DNA of 64,000 nt from Sternotherus odoratus (taxonomy: Eukaryota > Chordata > Testudines > Kinosternidae): NCBI GenBank assembly GCA_032164245.1, contig JAVMKO010000002.1, positions 95,617,340 to 95,681,339 of the forward strand, written 5' to 3'. A program made the translations under genes and the position numbers. This document shows, piece after piece, positions 1 through 11,514 of this stretch. The notes under the pieces were generated by a model, which was not told the origin of the DNA, made no database searches, and saw nothing but the letters and a program-made list of their open reading frames with translations. The first letter of the stretch is position 1; every line of letters begins with the position of its first letter.

Positions 1-734
1 TTGCAGTCAAGAACTATAAGACAGGATCTGAGTGTTAGGGGCCCAGGAAAGAGTTGAGATTTTTGGTTCTGGTTTTCTCATTCTCCCTAATAGACAGAGG
101 CACAGACCATTTGAATTGTTTTTTGGGGGGAGGACTCCTTGTTCCTCACCTTGCACGAAAGAGAACTCATTTTTCTGGCTCCACAGCCTGTGCTTTGACG
201 CTCTTACTACATCAGCTTCTCAAGCCACTTAAAAAAGAAAATGTACATCTCATATCTGTGATAAACAGGAATAATTGAAGTATTTTAAATCATTACATGT
301 TTTTCTTTATTAAACAAGTTGCAATAAATAGGCAGTTCTACCTCATTTAAAACAATGAAGGCAGTAAAATAAAGTACAGCAACTGTACACAGTTTCTTTG
401 TTGTCTTCAATAAATAGCTTGTTTTTCCCCCATAGCTGTTTTTTTCCAGACAACCCAGTACATTATATATAAGCTGTCTAGGCTTTTCGCTGCTCCCCTC
501 TTACCCTCACCCAGATTCATCCCTTCCCTATTTGAATGGGCCTTCTAGACAGCCAAAATTGCCCCTCTCTTTTAAACATATATACACACTGCTCCTTTGC
601 TCCCTGTATTTGTATACACACCTTCCCTTCTGCCCCCTCACCTCAAGTCCCTCTCTCTCCTCCCCTCGCATGAATCTGCTCCCGCCCCAAGTCCCTTTTT
701 GGCAAAGCTGGGCATTTATTTGCTCTTGACAACT

Positions 735-833
735 GATGGACAAATGCCTAGTTTTACCAAAAAAGTCAGGACATCCAGGGCAGGGCTTAAAAAGGGGACA
801 GTCTTGGCCAAAATAGGACATATGGTCACCCTA
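735..833 (-). repeat. 'AGGGTGACCATATGTCC' family repeat fragment
   Basis: Read on the minus strand, it begins 'AGGGTGACCATATGTCCTA' and continues with a GTCC-rich segment. A related forward copy starts at about 12,993. Two copies in one window mark a dispersed family. Its class and full ends are not determined. Confidence 0.5.
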
Positions 834-1896
834 GACTGTAGTAAAAGCCACCCAGAGAGCCTGGGGAACCCCGGATCTTCCACCTACCCTGGGCGAGGAG
901 CCAGGGTGCCGGAGAGCAGCCCCTGGCCCATGTCCCGGCCTCCCAGGGTGTGCTGTCCAGGACAGGTGGAGGGTCCAGGACTCCCTACAGCAGCCCAGGC
1001 TCCCTGGGCAGCTCTTACCACAGCCCGGCTTCTGGTCGGGTGAGGAGGGGAAAGGGAGAAGCAGGGAACAGGGTTCCATGGTGTGTGTGGGTCTTTGTGC
1101 CCAATGCCCCAATAAATCTTAATCCACCTCTGTCAAGTTCCAAATGAAGAAGCTGAAAAAATAGCATCCAGCCATCCGGGGCCTAAACAAAACTCCCATG
1201 CAATCAGTGACTGCTCTCTCTGGCCTGGGCTTAAACTCCTAGTCCATCCTGGGTCCTTCCCACAGAAGGGCAGGATCCAGGGTTATTCCTGATCCTTTTC
1301 TCCAGTAGCTCTCTACTTCTTCCCTCACCAGAGGACTCTGGGAAGCACCATGCAGCTATCCCAGAGCGCTCCCACTAGTACACATGTACACAAACACACA
1401 CATACACTGTCCTAACTACTGCAACGCTCTTTATAGAGGCCAGGTACTCTCTCTGAGGCCCCTTTGAGAGGCAGCTAAGTAGTCACAGGTGAAATGCACC
1501 CATTCTCTTAACGGGGCCAGTCATCCTATGACACCTGGCTGGACGGGACATATAAGGAAGAAAAAACTGGGTCATAGGGGAAGAGGACTGAGGCAGGCAA
1601 AAATCTGGGGACATTTTTCAGCTGAGTTGTTATTTTGTGTTGTTTATCTACTTTGTTATAAACCATGTACCATGCAGGGACTGGGACATGGAGTTTGCTT
1701 CCCTTTCCTGGCTGCTGGAACAGCCCACCAGCCGACAGCAGTCATATTCCCAAACCCAAGGTGCAGGTATGAAATGTATACACATACAGAATTTATGGTT
1801 TGCAAAGATAATAAAGAACAAACATTGCCCCAAAACAAAGTGACTTACCACCCCCATCCCCCAGAGCCTGAGAGACGAGATGGACGTATCATTCCC

Positions 1897-3182
1897 TTAG
1901 GCCATATCTGCACTAAAGAATTGAACTGTTCCTAACTGAATTAGTGGTACAGAATTGGTTCAAGCACAAATGGTTCATGTGACCCTGTCAGTTCAGTCTG
2001 AACCAATGAAGCTTTGCCTGGTGTCCAAACTAGCACTATTCTAAACAGTTCAATTGCAGTATCCTCTCTAGGCATCACTCCCAGAGTTCCTGGCACCAGT
2101 ACTAGAGCACTGCATTCAGGGAGACATCAAAAAGCCAGTGGTGAACAAACAGAAGAAAGGCCATGTCTTCTGACAGTGTCCAGTGCCAGATGTGTCAGAG
2201 CGAATGAACAGAACAGGGCAATTATTAAGTGATCCATCCCCTGTCATCTAGTCCCAGCATCTGGCAGTCAAAGGCTTAGGGACACCTAGAACATAGGGAC
2301 TAATGCCATTGATGGACTTATCCTCTTTGAACCTATCTGATTCTTTTTGAACCCAGTTCTAGTTTTGGCCTTCACAACATCCCCTGGCAATGAGTTCTAC
2401 AAGTTGTCTTTGCATTATGTGAAGAAGTACTTCCTTTCATTGTTTTAAACTTGCTGCCTGTTAATTTCATCAGGTGACCCTTGGTTCTTGTGTTATGTGA
2501 AGGGGAAACAATAACACTTCCTTATTCACTTTCTCCACACCATTTATTATTGTGTAGACTTCTGTCACATCTCCCCTTCGCCGTCTCTTTTCAGACAGTC
2601 CCAGTCTTCTTAATCTCTCCTCATAGGGAATCTGTTCCAAACCCCTAATCATTTTTGCTGCCTTTCTCTGTACTTTTTCCAATTCTAATATGTATATTTT
2701 TGAGTTGGAGTGACTGCACACAGAACTGCATGCAGTATTCAAAGTGTGGGTGTACCAGGGATTTATATAGTGGTATTGTGATATTTACTGTCTTCTTATC
2801 TCTCACTTTCCTAATGACTCCTAACATTCAGTTAGTTTTTTTGGCTGCTGGTTCACATTGAGAAGATGCTTTCAGAGAACTATCTATGATGACTCCAAGA
2901 TCTCTTTCTTGAGTGGTAGCTGATAATTTAGATCCCATCATTAGGGTGCACTGTGGGAGGGTGGTTTGAACCACTACGATTAGGGCAGTGATCTCCATCT
3001 ACACTGGCATTAAAACAATGCAGTAGTTTAAACTGGCTAACAGGAAGTTTAATCCAAATCGTTCTTGGAACACGTTAACCATTCAGAGCACTTTTGTATG
3101 TGGACATGAGATATTTTACAAGTCTGCTAGGGGGACTAACAGTTTTAGAACAGTAAAATTCTCTAGAGTAGACAAGGCCTTA
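1897..3182. mobile_element. Non-autonomous inverted-repeat DNA element interrupted by a CR1
   Basis: The left end 'ttaggccatatctgcac' and the reverse complement of the right end ('taaggccttgtctactc') match at about 18 of 25 positions over the terminal 25 bases. This type of end recurs in the window at 24,094-24,368 and 53,943-54,182. The middle (about 2145-2960) is a CR1 LINE on the minus strand. The simplest reading is that a LINE landed inside an older inverted-repeat element. That both ends belong to one element is inferred; no clear target-site duplication was found. Confidence 0.5.
2145..2960 (-). mobile_element. CR1 LINE, 3' end of ORF2 plus 3' UTR (dead)
   Basis: On the minus strand this encodes pieces of the C-terminal end of a CR1-type reverse-transcriptase ORF. 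One frame (2827-2645) carries 'ITIPLYKSLVHPHFEYC'; another (2742-2470) carries 'VQRKAAKMIRGLEQIPYEER' and a 'RRRGD' segment. The two pieces are in different frames, so the ORF is frameshifted. The low-coordinate end has the 'GGGGATGGATCACTTAATAA' type of sequence I associate with amniote CR1 3' ends. The 5' end is truncated, as usual for CR1. No function is expected. Confidence 0.85.
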
Positions 3183-3220
3183 CTTGTCTGGATAAAGGAA
3201 AGAAGTGAATTCCTGAGTTA

Positions 3221-3386
3221 AGAATCATAGAGGTAGCCGTGGAATTGCAGAAGTGACAAAGAGTCCTGTGGCACCTTAAAGACTAACTAAAGTATTGAAG
3301 CATAAGCTTTCCTGGGCTAATACCCACTTCGTTGCATACATCCGATGAATTTAGCCCACAAAAGCCACAGGACTCTTTGTCACTCC
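3221..3386. repeat. Fold-back interspersed repeat, copy A
   Basis: Contains 'agtcctgtggcacctt' near 3262 and its inverted partner 'ccacaggactctttgtcac' near 3365, with a CATAAGCTTTC segment between. The two arms can pair. The same family, also fold-back, occurs at 22,235-22,327 and 42,893-43,104. I recognise the sequence as common in turtle DNA but cannot assign a family name. Confidence 0.7.
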
Positions 3387-3545
3387 TGAGTCAAGGACCT
3401 CTGCTGAGAACACGCTGCCACCAGCCACTGTGAAAATACACGAAAATATATGTACTGATGACAGCCTTCACTGAAGCCTGAATTTTAGCTAGCATCAGCC
3501 CAAATATATACCTATGTGAAATTGTAGAGGCAGCTTCAAAATCGC

Positions 3546-3546
3546 T

Positions 3547-3582
<36 letters not shown>
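3546..3582. repeat. (TC)n(AC)n compound microsatellite
   Basis: A run of TC dinucleotides is followed directly by AC dinucleotides. It is simple sequence within a CAP2 intron and gives rise to a spurious Arg/Glu-rich frame on the minus strand. Confidence 0.9.
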
Positions 3583-3583
<1 letters not shown>

Positions 3584-4379
3584 GAGCGTATAGTTTATGT
3601 AATCTCTTTAGTCAGCTGTCATGTACAGAGCTAATTGTATGGTGTGCCAGCTAGGATGATACAGGTATGCTGTTTTTCATCATGCTTTCTCCAAAGAAGG
3701 GGAAGTTCTGGCCAGACTTAGGGCCAGGGCTTTTTAGATGCATAGTTTACTCTGCTTTACTTGTGCATTATGGAGCAGATTTTTGAAACTGCTAAGAACT
3801 CAGCAGCTCCCAGTGACAGCCATTAGGAGCTGAGTTCTTTTTAAAATCCAGCCTCTTATTTAGGGTCTTAAATGGGAACTATTGCATGCTGAGCTTTTTT
3901 GAACATCTGGTTCTATGTATATGTGCCTGTTCAGCTATCTAACCAGAATTCTGCAGTGACCTTTTGTAGGACAAATGCAGTGTCACTGTCTGTAATATGC
4001 CATTGCTCTTTTAAACACCTCACAGCCTTTTGAACTGGTTCACGCATTTCATTGTTACCTACTTGTTATCTCCCCAAACAGACAGCATTCTTTTTCCAAG
4101 GAGCTGGTCCATGAATTGAATTCTTTATTCAATGTGCAGCCAGCATAGTGAGTGGAGCATAGGGGTGAGGTGTTCACGTGACCAAGGCTTCACTATCATG
4201 TGACCTGGGTACTGATAAATGTTACTGAGAATGTACAGAAGGACCCACTCCTTATCTGATTGTAATCAATGGAAGCAATATAGACTTCCATAGGAAAGGA
4301 ATTAGCTTCATAGTTTGTTTGTTTGTTTTAATGCTACTTGTCATTGGAGCAATTTTCATCTTCAGAGCAATATATAGTC

Positions 4380-4560
4380 ATCAACGAATAAATCCATGCA
4401 ACACACCCTGAGGTTGATAAGTAATAATATAATGTGCCATCATCCCCATTTTATTCTTGGGGAAACTGAGGCAGAAAAGTTAAGTGCCTTGCCTAAGGAC
4501 TCACATCAGAGCCAGGATTAGAATATAGAAATACTTTGGCATCCTGGATCATAATCTGTT
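4380..4560 (-). mobile_element. MIR/CORE-type SINE fragment
   Basis: Contains 'ggggaaactgaggcag', 'aagtgccttgcctaaggac' and 'cagagccaggatta'. These are the reverse complement of the conserved central and 3' parts of MIR-like SINEs. The copy is diverged and incomplete. Confidence 0.65.
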
Positions 4561-6297
4561 AATCATGTTGTCTCACCTCTTGTTATGAAATGTTTCGGAA
4601 CACCTGTAGGGCAGATTGCTAGGCAAAGGGAAGTGCTTTGATGAACCTGCTTCCTCTGTAGCATACACCTCAACTGAAGGTACCTGCCCACTAATTGTGA
4701 AATCTGTGCACAGCCTTGAACAAACTAAAAGGACTTCCAAAGATTTTGCATGCCCAGAGAGCCCTGGCTGCAAAATATGTCCATTGGCACCTGCAAATAG
4801 CCAGAAGTTGTGCCCCGTCCTAGGACATAAATCTAGCCATGTTTATCCATGCGTTTACGACCTCCAGACTTCATTACTGCATTTCATATCTGGGAGGGTA
4901 GCCAAATAAAACTTAAAAGCTTCAGCTGATACAAAATGCGGCAGCCCATCTGCACAGCCATAAAAGTCACTGTAAACACATCACCCCTGTGCTCACTGTC
5001 ACTGGCTGCCCATTCAATAAAGAGTCCAATTCAAGGACCAGCTCTCTGTAAAAATAAATGTATCTGTTTAGGTAAAGAACAAGTTTGTTAGAACCAGGTA
5101 GGTAGTGCCATGTGCGGATACAAAATGTGTGTCCACTTCCAATCCACGAGCCGCAAAAATGGTCCACGGATATAAAGTGAATATCCACAGATTTGCAGGG
5201 CTCATCAGGTAGGTGACAATGAAATGTGTAAAATAGAGTTCCAAGCCTGTGGGGTGATTAAAAAAGGAAGTACAGTAGCAGATTACAGCCAGATACACTG
5301 TATTTTCAGTGTGAAGAAGCATTTGTGTTACTTTGCAGAGACATGGTGGAATGAAATCAACACACCTCCAGAAACAGGGATATGCAGTAGAACTCAAGTA
5401 GGACCATCTTTAAATATTATATCTGGGAGGAGGAAGTAGACAGTGACAATAAAAGGCCGTATAAAATTATACTATATTAATTGCAAAGGCTATGTTAATA
5501 CAACCTTTTGGTCAAGATTTAAATACTCATGTATTCTGGTGCCCACAACAGCCTGAAGTATCTAAAGTCCGATTAATTCTTGGCATGCAGTAATCACTCT
5601 GAAATAAGCACCATTACACCACAGACTTGAACTGACTCACATAGTATCTGAGGTTACTGGGTATGATAATTAAAGATAACATTCATGTGTGCAGTGTGTC
5701 TGGTTTACTGTTGCTATAACTTTGAATTTCCTGACTCATGTATATTTAAAATCTCAATCAAAACTTATATTCACTTGGGCTTTTACAGTTTATTTCCTTG
5801 TTTTATTTTTAGATGGGAGGGGGACAGATAAATAAAAGAGAGACAATGGGGGAAAACAAAAGGACCAATATGTACATTCCCATTTGAAAGTACAGTTATT
5901 AGGTTAATTTAACATAGTCATCCTGTTTTTTATTTATTGATATTATTACTCAGTTGTATTATCATAGTGCCTAAGAACTGAATTTAGAAACCAAGACCCC
6001 ATTGTGGTAGGTGCCATAAAGTGATCCCTCGCCCATAGAGAGCTTGCAATCTAAGTATAAGAGAAGAGACAACGGATGTATGTAGCCAGACCAACAGGGG
6101 AGTACTCGGAAAAATGAGACAAGTATTAATCCGTATTATACACAATGGTTTCAGCACACAAACAGCCTAGCTGTTGTCAAGCTTTTTGTGGTCTTGATGG
6201 TAAAGGAGGGTTTTAAGGAGGGTTTTGAAGGTGGATAATGAGATAACTTTGCAGATGTTTATGAGTGTTCCTCCCAAGCATGAGAGGCAGCATAGGG

Positions 6298-7104
6298 CAG
6301 GGGTGAGCAAACTATGGTTCGCAGGCCATGTCCAGTCTGTCAAACCTTTAAAACCAACCCTTGAGTTCCTGCCAGGGAGTGGGGATTGCTTCGCTCTGAG
6401 TGTGCCGTGGCTCCGCGCAGCTCCTGGAAGCAGCGGCATGTGCCCCCACTGGCATGTAAGGGCAGCCAGAGCACTCTGCACACTGCCCCAGCCCAAGCGC
6501 CAGCACTGCAGGTCCTATTGGGAAGGAACTGCGGCCAGGGGGAGCTGCAGGGGCTGTGCCTGTGGACAGGGCAGCGCACAGAGCCGCCTGGGCACATCGC
6601 TGTGTAGGAGCCAGAGGGGAGACATGCCGCTGCTTCCAGGAGCTGCTTGAGGTAAGCGCCACCCTGAGCCTGCACCCCTGACCACCTCCCTTGCCCCGAC
6701 TCCTTGCCCCAGCCCTGATCCCCCTCCCACTCTCCAAACCCCTTGGTCCCAGCCCAGTGCACCCTCCTGCATCCCAAACCCCTCAGCCCGAGCCCCAGCC
6801 CAGAGCCCACACCCCAGCCAGAGCCCTCATCCCACCCCCGAGTCCCAGCCCAAAGCACCCTCCTGCATTCCCAACACCTCAGCCCTAGCCCAGATCCACC
6901 TCCCCCATACCCCAACCCCCTGCCCCATTCTGGAGCCCCCTCCTGCACCCTGAACTCCTCATTTCTGGCCCCACACCATAGCCCCCAGCCGGAGCCCTCA
7001 GCCTCTTCCGCACCCCAGTCCCCAATGTTGTGAGCATTCATGGCCTGCCATACAATTTCCATAGCCAGATGTGGCCCTCAGGTCAAAAGGTTTGCCCACC
7101 CCTG
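6298..7104. mobile_element. hAT-type non-autonomous element with low-complexity interior (copy 1)
   Basis: The ends are inverted: left 'caggggtgagcaaacta', right '...tttgcccacccctg'. CAGGGGT(G)GGCAAACT ends are typical of Charlie-like hAT transposons. The interior is a C-rich, pseudo-tandem block ('gcaccctcctgcat', 'cagcccgagccccagccc') with no transposase. Flanks 'gcataggg' and 'gctaggag' may be a decayed 8-bp target duplication. The long open frames crossing this block are compositional artefacts. Confidence 0.75.
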
Positions 7105-7580
7105 GCTAGGAGAAAGCACAAATTTGCTCGTTTGAAAATGTAGCTATATGTATTTGTGAACTGTTATCTTCTACACCTGTATTGAATTCTCCTGATCTGC
7201 AGTTGAATGAGGATTAGATGGTACATTCTAGCCCATGTCAAGTTTTGTGCTTGTTTGTGTATGTTCAAAAACACAGAGGACCCATTGCTACCGGTAGCTG
7301 AGCACCTCCTGTATGGTGCTGGACTCCCCTACTTCCATTCTCTTGTGACCAGTCTGTACTGCTGCAGGGAGTTAGACTAGAAGCAGAAAGAGAGAATTAA
7401 GTCATAACACTTGACTTGGAGGTACCAACTAGAAGAATAAAGGCTGGGGGGGGGGGGAGCTAGGGCATAAATAAGGAACAGAAGAATTATTAACGCTAAA
7501 AAGATGAGGTTAATGTTACTATTAACAATTATTTTCCTTCCTAGATTAAAGTTTAATTTGTTTTCCTCCTCTTCTTATAG

Positions 7581-7658
7581 GCAGAAATGGTACGTGCCGC
7601 TTTCCAAGCACAGAGAGCCTTCCTGTTGTTAGTGTCTCAATATCAAGAACCTCAAGAG
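7581..7658 (+). CDS. CAP2: CAP2 coding exon (helical folded domain, part 1)
   Basis: This 26-codon exon, phase 0 at both ends, lies between acceptor 'cttcttatag' and donor 'gtaagg'. It encodes AEMVRAAFQAQRAFLL followed by LVSQYQEPQE, very close to mammalian CAP2 from about residue 75. This is the start of the helical folded domain that binds cofilin-decorated actin and, in yeast, adenylyl cyclase. CAP proteins dismantle old filaments with cofilin and recharge ADP-actin with ATP. CAP2 is the isoform of heart, skeletal muscle and brain. The exons for the first ~74 residues lie left of the window. Identity was judged by eye. Confidence 0.95.
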
Positions 7659-9039
7659 GTAAGGAAATCTGTATAACATTTTGGGAGGCAACATGCTAGA
7701 ATGTCTGTGTACGTATAAATGGCAATACTCAAGCTCTGGGACATTCACTGCTCTTTATTTAGAGGGAATATGGGATGGTGTGGTATACATGCTAGAGTGA
7801 CATGAGTTTGGGATGGGTGCAGTACCAATGGCAAAGCTAGAATTGGATCATGCTGCTACTCTCAAATGAGTGCGGATATAAACACACTATTATTTATGCT
7901 GTTTGTCATGCATATGACAAAACATTAAAAAAAATATTGGAGAGTTTTAGAACTTTTTCCCGAGGACCAGATTTTGCAGCCCTCCGCTTGTAAAGCAAGG
8001 TACCTTAGTTAGAAGTTCCATTGCACAGTGTAGTGAGCGGAAGATTAATGTGACGGCAATCATTAGGGGGCACAGTTACGCTTCTCCGTCCCCTCCAGGG
8101 TAACGCATAATTAGGGTTATCAGCCTGGGAATGGCCTTGTGTTCCTGTTATCTCATGTGTGTGTCTGAGAAGAGCTTCTCAGCTGTGTGAGCTGTTTACT
8201 TGGTCTGTGTGAAACTCGGCTTGTGTGAAACCAAACAGGTAAACGGAGGCAGGATTGCAAAACATGTGATTAGCTATTCATGAGCTATGCATGAGATGCA
8301 AATGAGCATGAGTATTTCTGTGTCCGTGTGCCCATGTGTGTCGGGCTTCTTCCCTGGGCATTGCTCCGATGTGCCAGGTCCCCTATCTGCGGCCGCGCTG
8401 TCTGGGGCCCCCTGCGCCAGATGGCCGCTACCTTCAGTAAACTCATCACTTTTATTCATCTAGCCACTGTGTGTAAGCCTCATTTCTACGGGACACTTAA
8501 GGTACCCTGCAACACACAGGGATCAGAGTAAGCCATAAAATCCCCCAAATGCCCTAAAACAGTTTTCCATGACTAAAAGTGTCACACTACCAACAGGACC
8601 TTTGGACCTTCTGGGACTGGAAGTGAGTGCTGTGTATCTCATTGGGAAGCCAGAAATCTCCTGTTTCCCATAGAATAAAACTCCTATTTCTAGCCCTGTA
8701 GGGACACTAGGTAACAGACTTGAAAGTCACAACCATTTTTTATGTATAGAAACATTATTATTGACCCCGGGCTGACTCGTGCCCTGCCTGAGGCCCACAT
8801 TACAGTAATTTTGGGAGGAAAATACTTCAAGGAGGTAGTATTATGAGGAGAAAGAGGAAACATTTGTCTGTCAGGATTTTTTTTTTTTTTAAGGGGAGTT
8901 ATTTGAATCCTTCTTCTTCACAATTTAAAGCTAGGGCTTGGAGCCACCATGTACCTGCTGTGGAGCCTCTATTAGAGATTCTGTGGTACACTAGGATTTG
9001 ATGAATACCATCTCTCCATGTTAACTTATTACTGTCCAA

Positions 9040-9640
9040 AACCTCCTCTCCTGACACCTCAATCTGGGACAGTTCCTCAGATTTGTCACCTAAAAATAAT
9101 GGCTCTCATGTGGGAGCCTCCCTCACGTTGTCTGCAGTTAAGACCAATGCAAAGAATTCATTTAGATTCTTGGCAAAGGCCTTGTCTTCCTTGACTGCTC
9201 CTTTAGCACCACAGATTGGTTAGCAGGCTTCCTGCTTCCGATGTACTTTAAAAAAAAAGTATGCTGTTAGTTTTTGTGTCTTTTGTTAGTTGTTCTAATT
9301 ATTTTTCCATTTGATTTGCCAGAGAGTTTATGTTCCTTTCTGTTTGACTTCATGTCCTTTTGTCTCTAACTGCTTCTTGTTTACCTATTTTTTGGGTCCC
9401 CTGACTGTTTGAGGTATACATATAGTATGATGTTCTAAAAAATTTCCTTGCAGGCATTTCACTCCACTGACTGTTCCTTTTAATTTCCATTTATGTAGCT
9501 TCCTCATTTTTTGTGTAGTTCCCCTTTTGAAGTTAACTGCTACAGCGGTGAGTTTCTTTGGCATTTCCTCCCCTTCAAGGATGTTAAATTTAATTACATT
9601 ATGTCTGAACAGAAGTGGTTTATCACCTTCTGGTGACCTG
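9040..9640 (-). mobile_element. CR1 LINE ORF2 fragment (region before the reverse transcriptase)
   Basis: On the minus strand the sequence matches, with many stops and frameshifts, the segment between endonuclease and reverse transcriptase of turtle/bird-type CR1 ORF2. Markers on the plus strand are 'caaagaattcatttag', 'aggcttcctgcttccgatg' and 'tttgcattt'-like AT-rich stretches ending near 'aaatttaattacattatg'. The assignment is from memory of the family; an alignment to a CR1 library would settle it. Confidence 0.6.
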
Positions 9641-9894
9641 TCTTACATGCCTTAAGAATGCAGTTTTCAGTATATATACACATTATCCTTTCCATATTAT
9701 GTGTACATATATTTTGCAGTGATTGTGATGAACAGTGTGAGACAGGCTTTCAGTAGAGACTTTACATGACAATCTTTGGCACGCTATTATCCATATAACT
9801 GATTCAGAGGATCCCTGTAAAACTCTATGAACCCCCTTTGCCCTCTGCCAATTGGCTTCAAGAGGTTCCTGGGTCACGATAAATTAAGCACTAG

Positions 9895-10190
9895 GCGTGC
9901 TGTATTGCTAGTCCCAAAAATCGTGAGTCAGGCCCACCCAAAAGTTCACGATTGGCTTCAGAAAATAACAGATTTGGGGGTTCTTTTTGTTTGTCTTCTT
10001 GTTTCTGAGCTTTTAGCATAATTGAGTCACATTTTCAGGCTTTTCTCAGCAACCATGAGGGCTTGAAACTTTCAGTTAAAAAAAGTAAATTAAGATTCTT
10101 GTGTAAATCACTGCTTTCCAGGAGCTGGGGCTTTAAGAAACACACCACATACTGCAGAACTTGCAATAAAATCACACGACTTGGCAACTT
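9895..10190. repeat. 'gttggcaac' family repeat, copy 1
   Basis: Contains 'tcacgattggcttcagaa' and, at its right end, 'cttgcaataaaatcacac' followed by 'gacttggcaacttt'. A second copy with the same landmarks (a TCATGAGA segment, gagacttgtgctaaagtc, gagctggcaa) lies at 16,840-17,135. It is a dispersed repeat of unassigned class. Confidence 0.45.
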
Positions 10191-10744
10191 TGGCATAATT
10201 GTATTTGCACTTTGGCTGGCATGAGAGTTTTGTTTACCTTCTTGAAACCTACACTAGGACTTTGAGGATCCAGGCTGAAATGTTATAGCCATAGACAGAG
10301 GTCCACATAGTCCTAGCCTAGTGTATAGGCGAACACCACTGGAAAGTTAAAAACGTCCTAAATATTGAAAAATCAGTGAGGGATTTTCTGACCACTTTTG
10401 AGTGAGACCAAATCCAGTGCATTGGTTGTTTTTAATATCAAGAGCGAATTGCTGATACACATATTTAGTTTGGTGTGCCTCCATAAAAAGAATATTGCTG
10501 TTCATTCTAACCTTATTTCAGACCCAGTTCTTTGCTTAGCTTTACACTCAGCTATCCTGTGGTTAGACCTGAACACTGCTGATGGCTGGTTATTCTATGC
10601 AAAATGTGATTTGCATGGCAGTAGTTTGAATAGTATTTTCCAATGCAGAGCATGCAGTTCCAGGTCCCACTCTGCCTTTTCACATCTACATGTCAGTACG
10701 TAGTAGGGAAAAAAAAACCTGTGTTACTAATTCCACACAGATTA

Positions 10745-10780
10745 TTGGCTTCGTTCAGATTTGTTTCTTCTTATTAGCTT
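10745..10780. repeat. 36-bp direct repeat, left copy
   Basis: The core 'tcgttcagatttgtttcttc' continues into 'ttattagctt'. It is repeated at 11,479-11,514 with one mismatch. The 698 bases between the copies look like unique sequence. See findings. Confidence 0.9.
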
Positions 10781-11478
10781 GCAGATTATTTTTGCACCAC
10801 TTATTAAAACCGGTGAGCATAGAATAGCCCAAGAGGGGGAAGGAAGGGGAGACCCCCCATGCCTAATGTGATGTCATCTGGGTCTGCTTGTATTTATAGC
10901 CTAGAGCTACAAAGTCAGTGTGGAATCCAAACAGGAAAGCTAATCATTAGTGTATCGGAATGCACAGGGCAGAGAAAAGCAAATGAAGATAACAGCATAT
11001 CTGTAAATGCAAGAGAAAAGCGAGTAATGCTGTCATTCAGCTGTCTAGACTGTTTGCTTTAGTCATGTAAAGCTGTGAATGAGCCAGTGAGTTGCAATTA
11101 TGGCACAGTAGCTTTGTAGATATTCAGAGACAGCGGTGTGGAGACTGAGAGGATTTACTGAGTTCCTGTGGTGTTGGGATGTGGCACAGGGCGACTTTTT
11201 AAGAAAAGAAAAATAAAGAGAAAAAACCCTGAAAAAACAAATTAGCTCAGCTGCCTTTGCCAAAGAAACTAATGAATTAGGCCATCAACATTAAAAAATG
11301 GCTGTTGTGGTAATAATATTACAACTTTGAGGTCAGAAAATAGAAATACATAATGTCTAGAAGTCAGAATTTTTTTCTCTTCTTTTATTCCAATGTTGAG
11401 GTCACTAATTTAGTTCTTTAATCTCTGTAGTCAGTGAGTTACTATCAAATGTTCTTCTAATACTTAAACTCATCCAGC

Positions 11479-11514
11479 TTGGCCTCGTTCAGATTTGTTT
11501 CTTCTTATTAGCTT
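11479..11514. repeat. 36-bp direct repeat, right copy
   Basis: Same orientation as the copy at 10,745-10,780, differing only at the base before 'tcgttcag' (c instead of t). Homology stops sharply at both ends. Confidence 0.9.

Larger units (their letters stand above)
1..7580 (+). other. CAP2: CAP2 intron, 3' part (window starts inside it)
   Basis: No coding exon was recognised here. The intron ends at the 3' splice site 'cttcttatag' before the first visible exon. It holds a GACCATATG-type repeat (about 735-833), an inverted-repeat element interrupted by a CR1 LINE (1897-3182), a fold-back repeat (3221-3386), a TC/AC microsatellite (about 3546-3582), an antisense MIR-like SINE (about 4380-4560) and a hAT-type element with a low-complexity interior (6298-7104). 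Short open frames in this stretch lie in repeats or have no protein character. Confidence 0.85.

Noticed and set aside
6340..7062. 240-codon minus-strand frame
   Set aside because: It covers the pseudo-tandem interior of a hAT element; it is Gly/Trp-rich with no domain or conservation signal.
7579..7584. Tandem 3' splice site of NAGNAG type at the first CAP2 exon
   Set aside because: The second AG is 4 bases, not 3, downstream; using it would break the frame and lose the conserved Ala-Glu.
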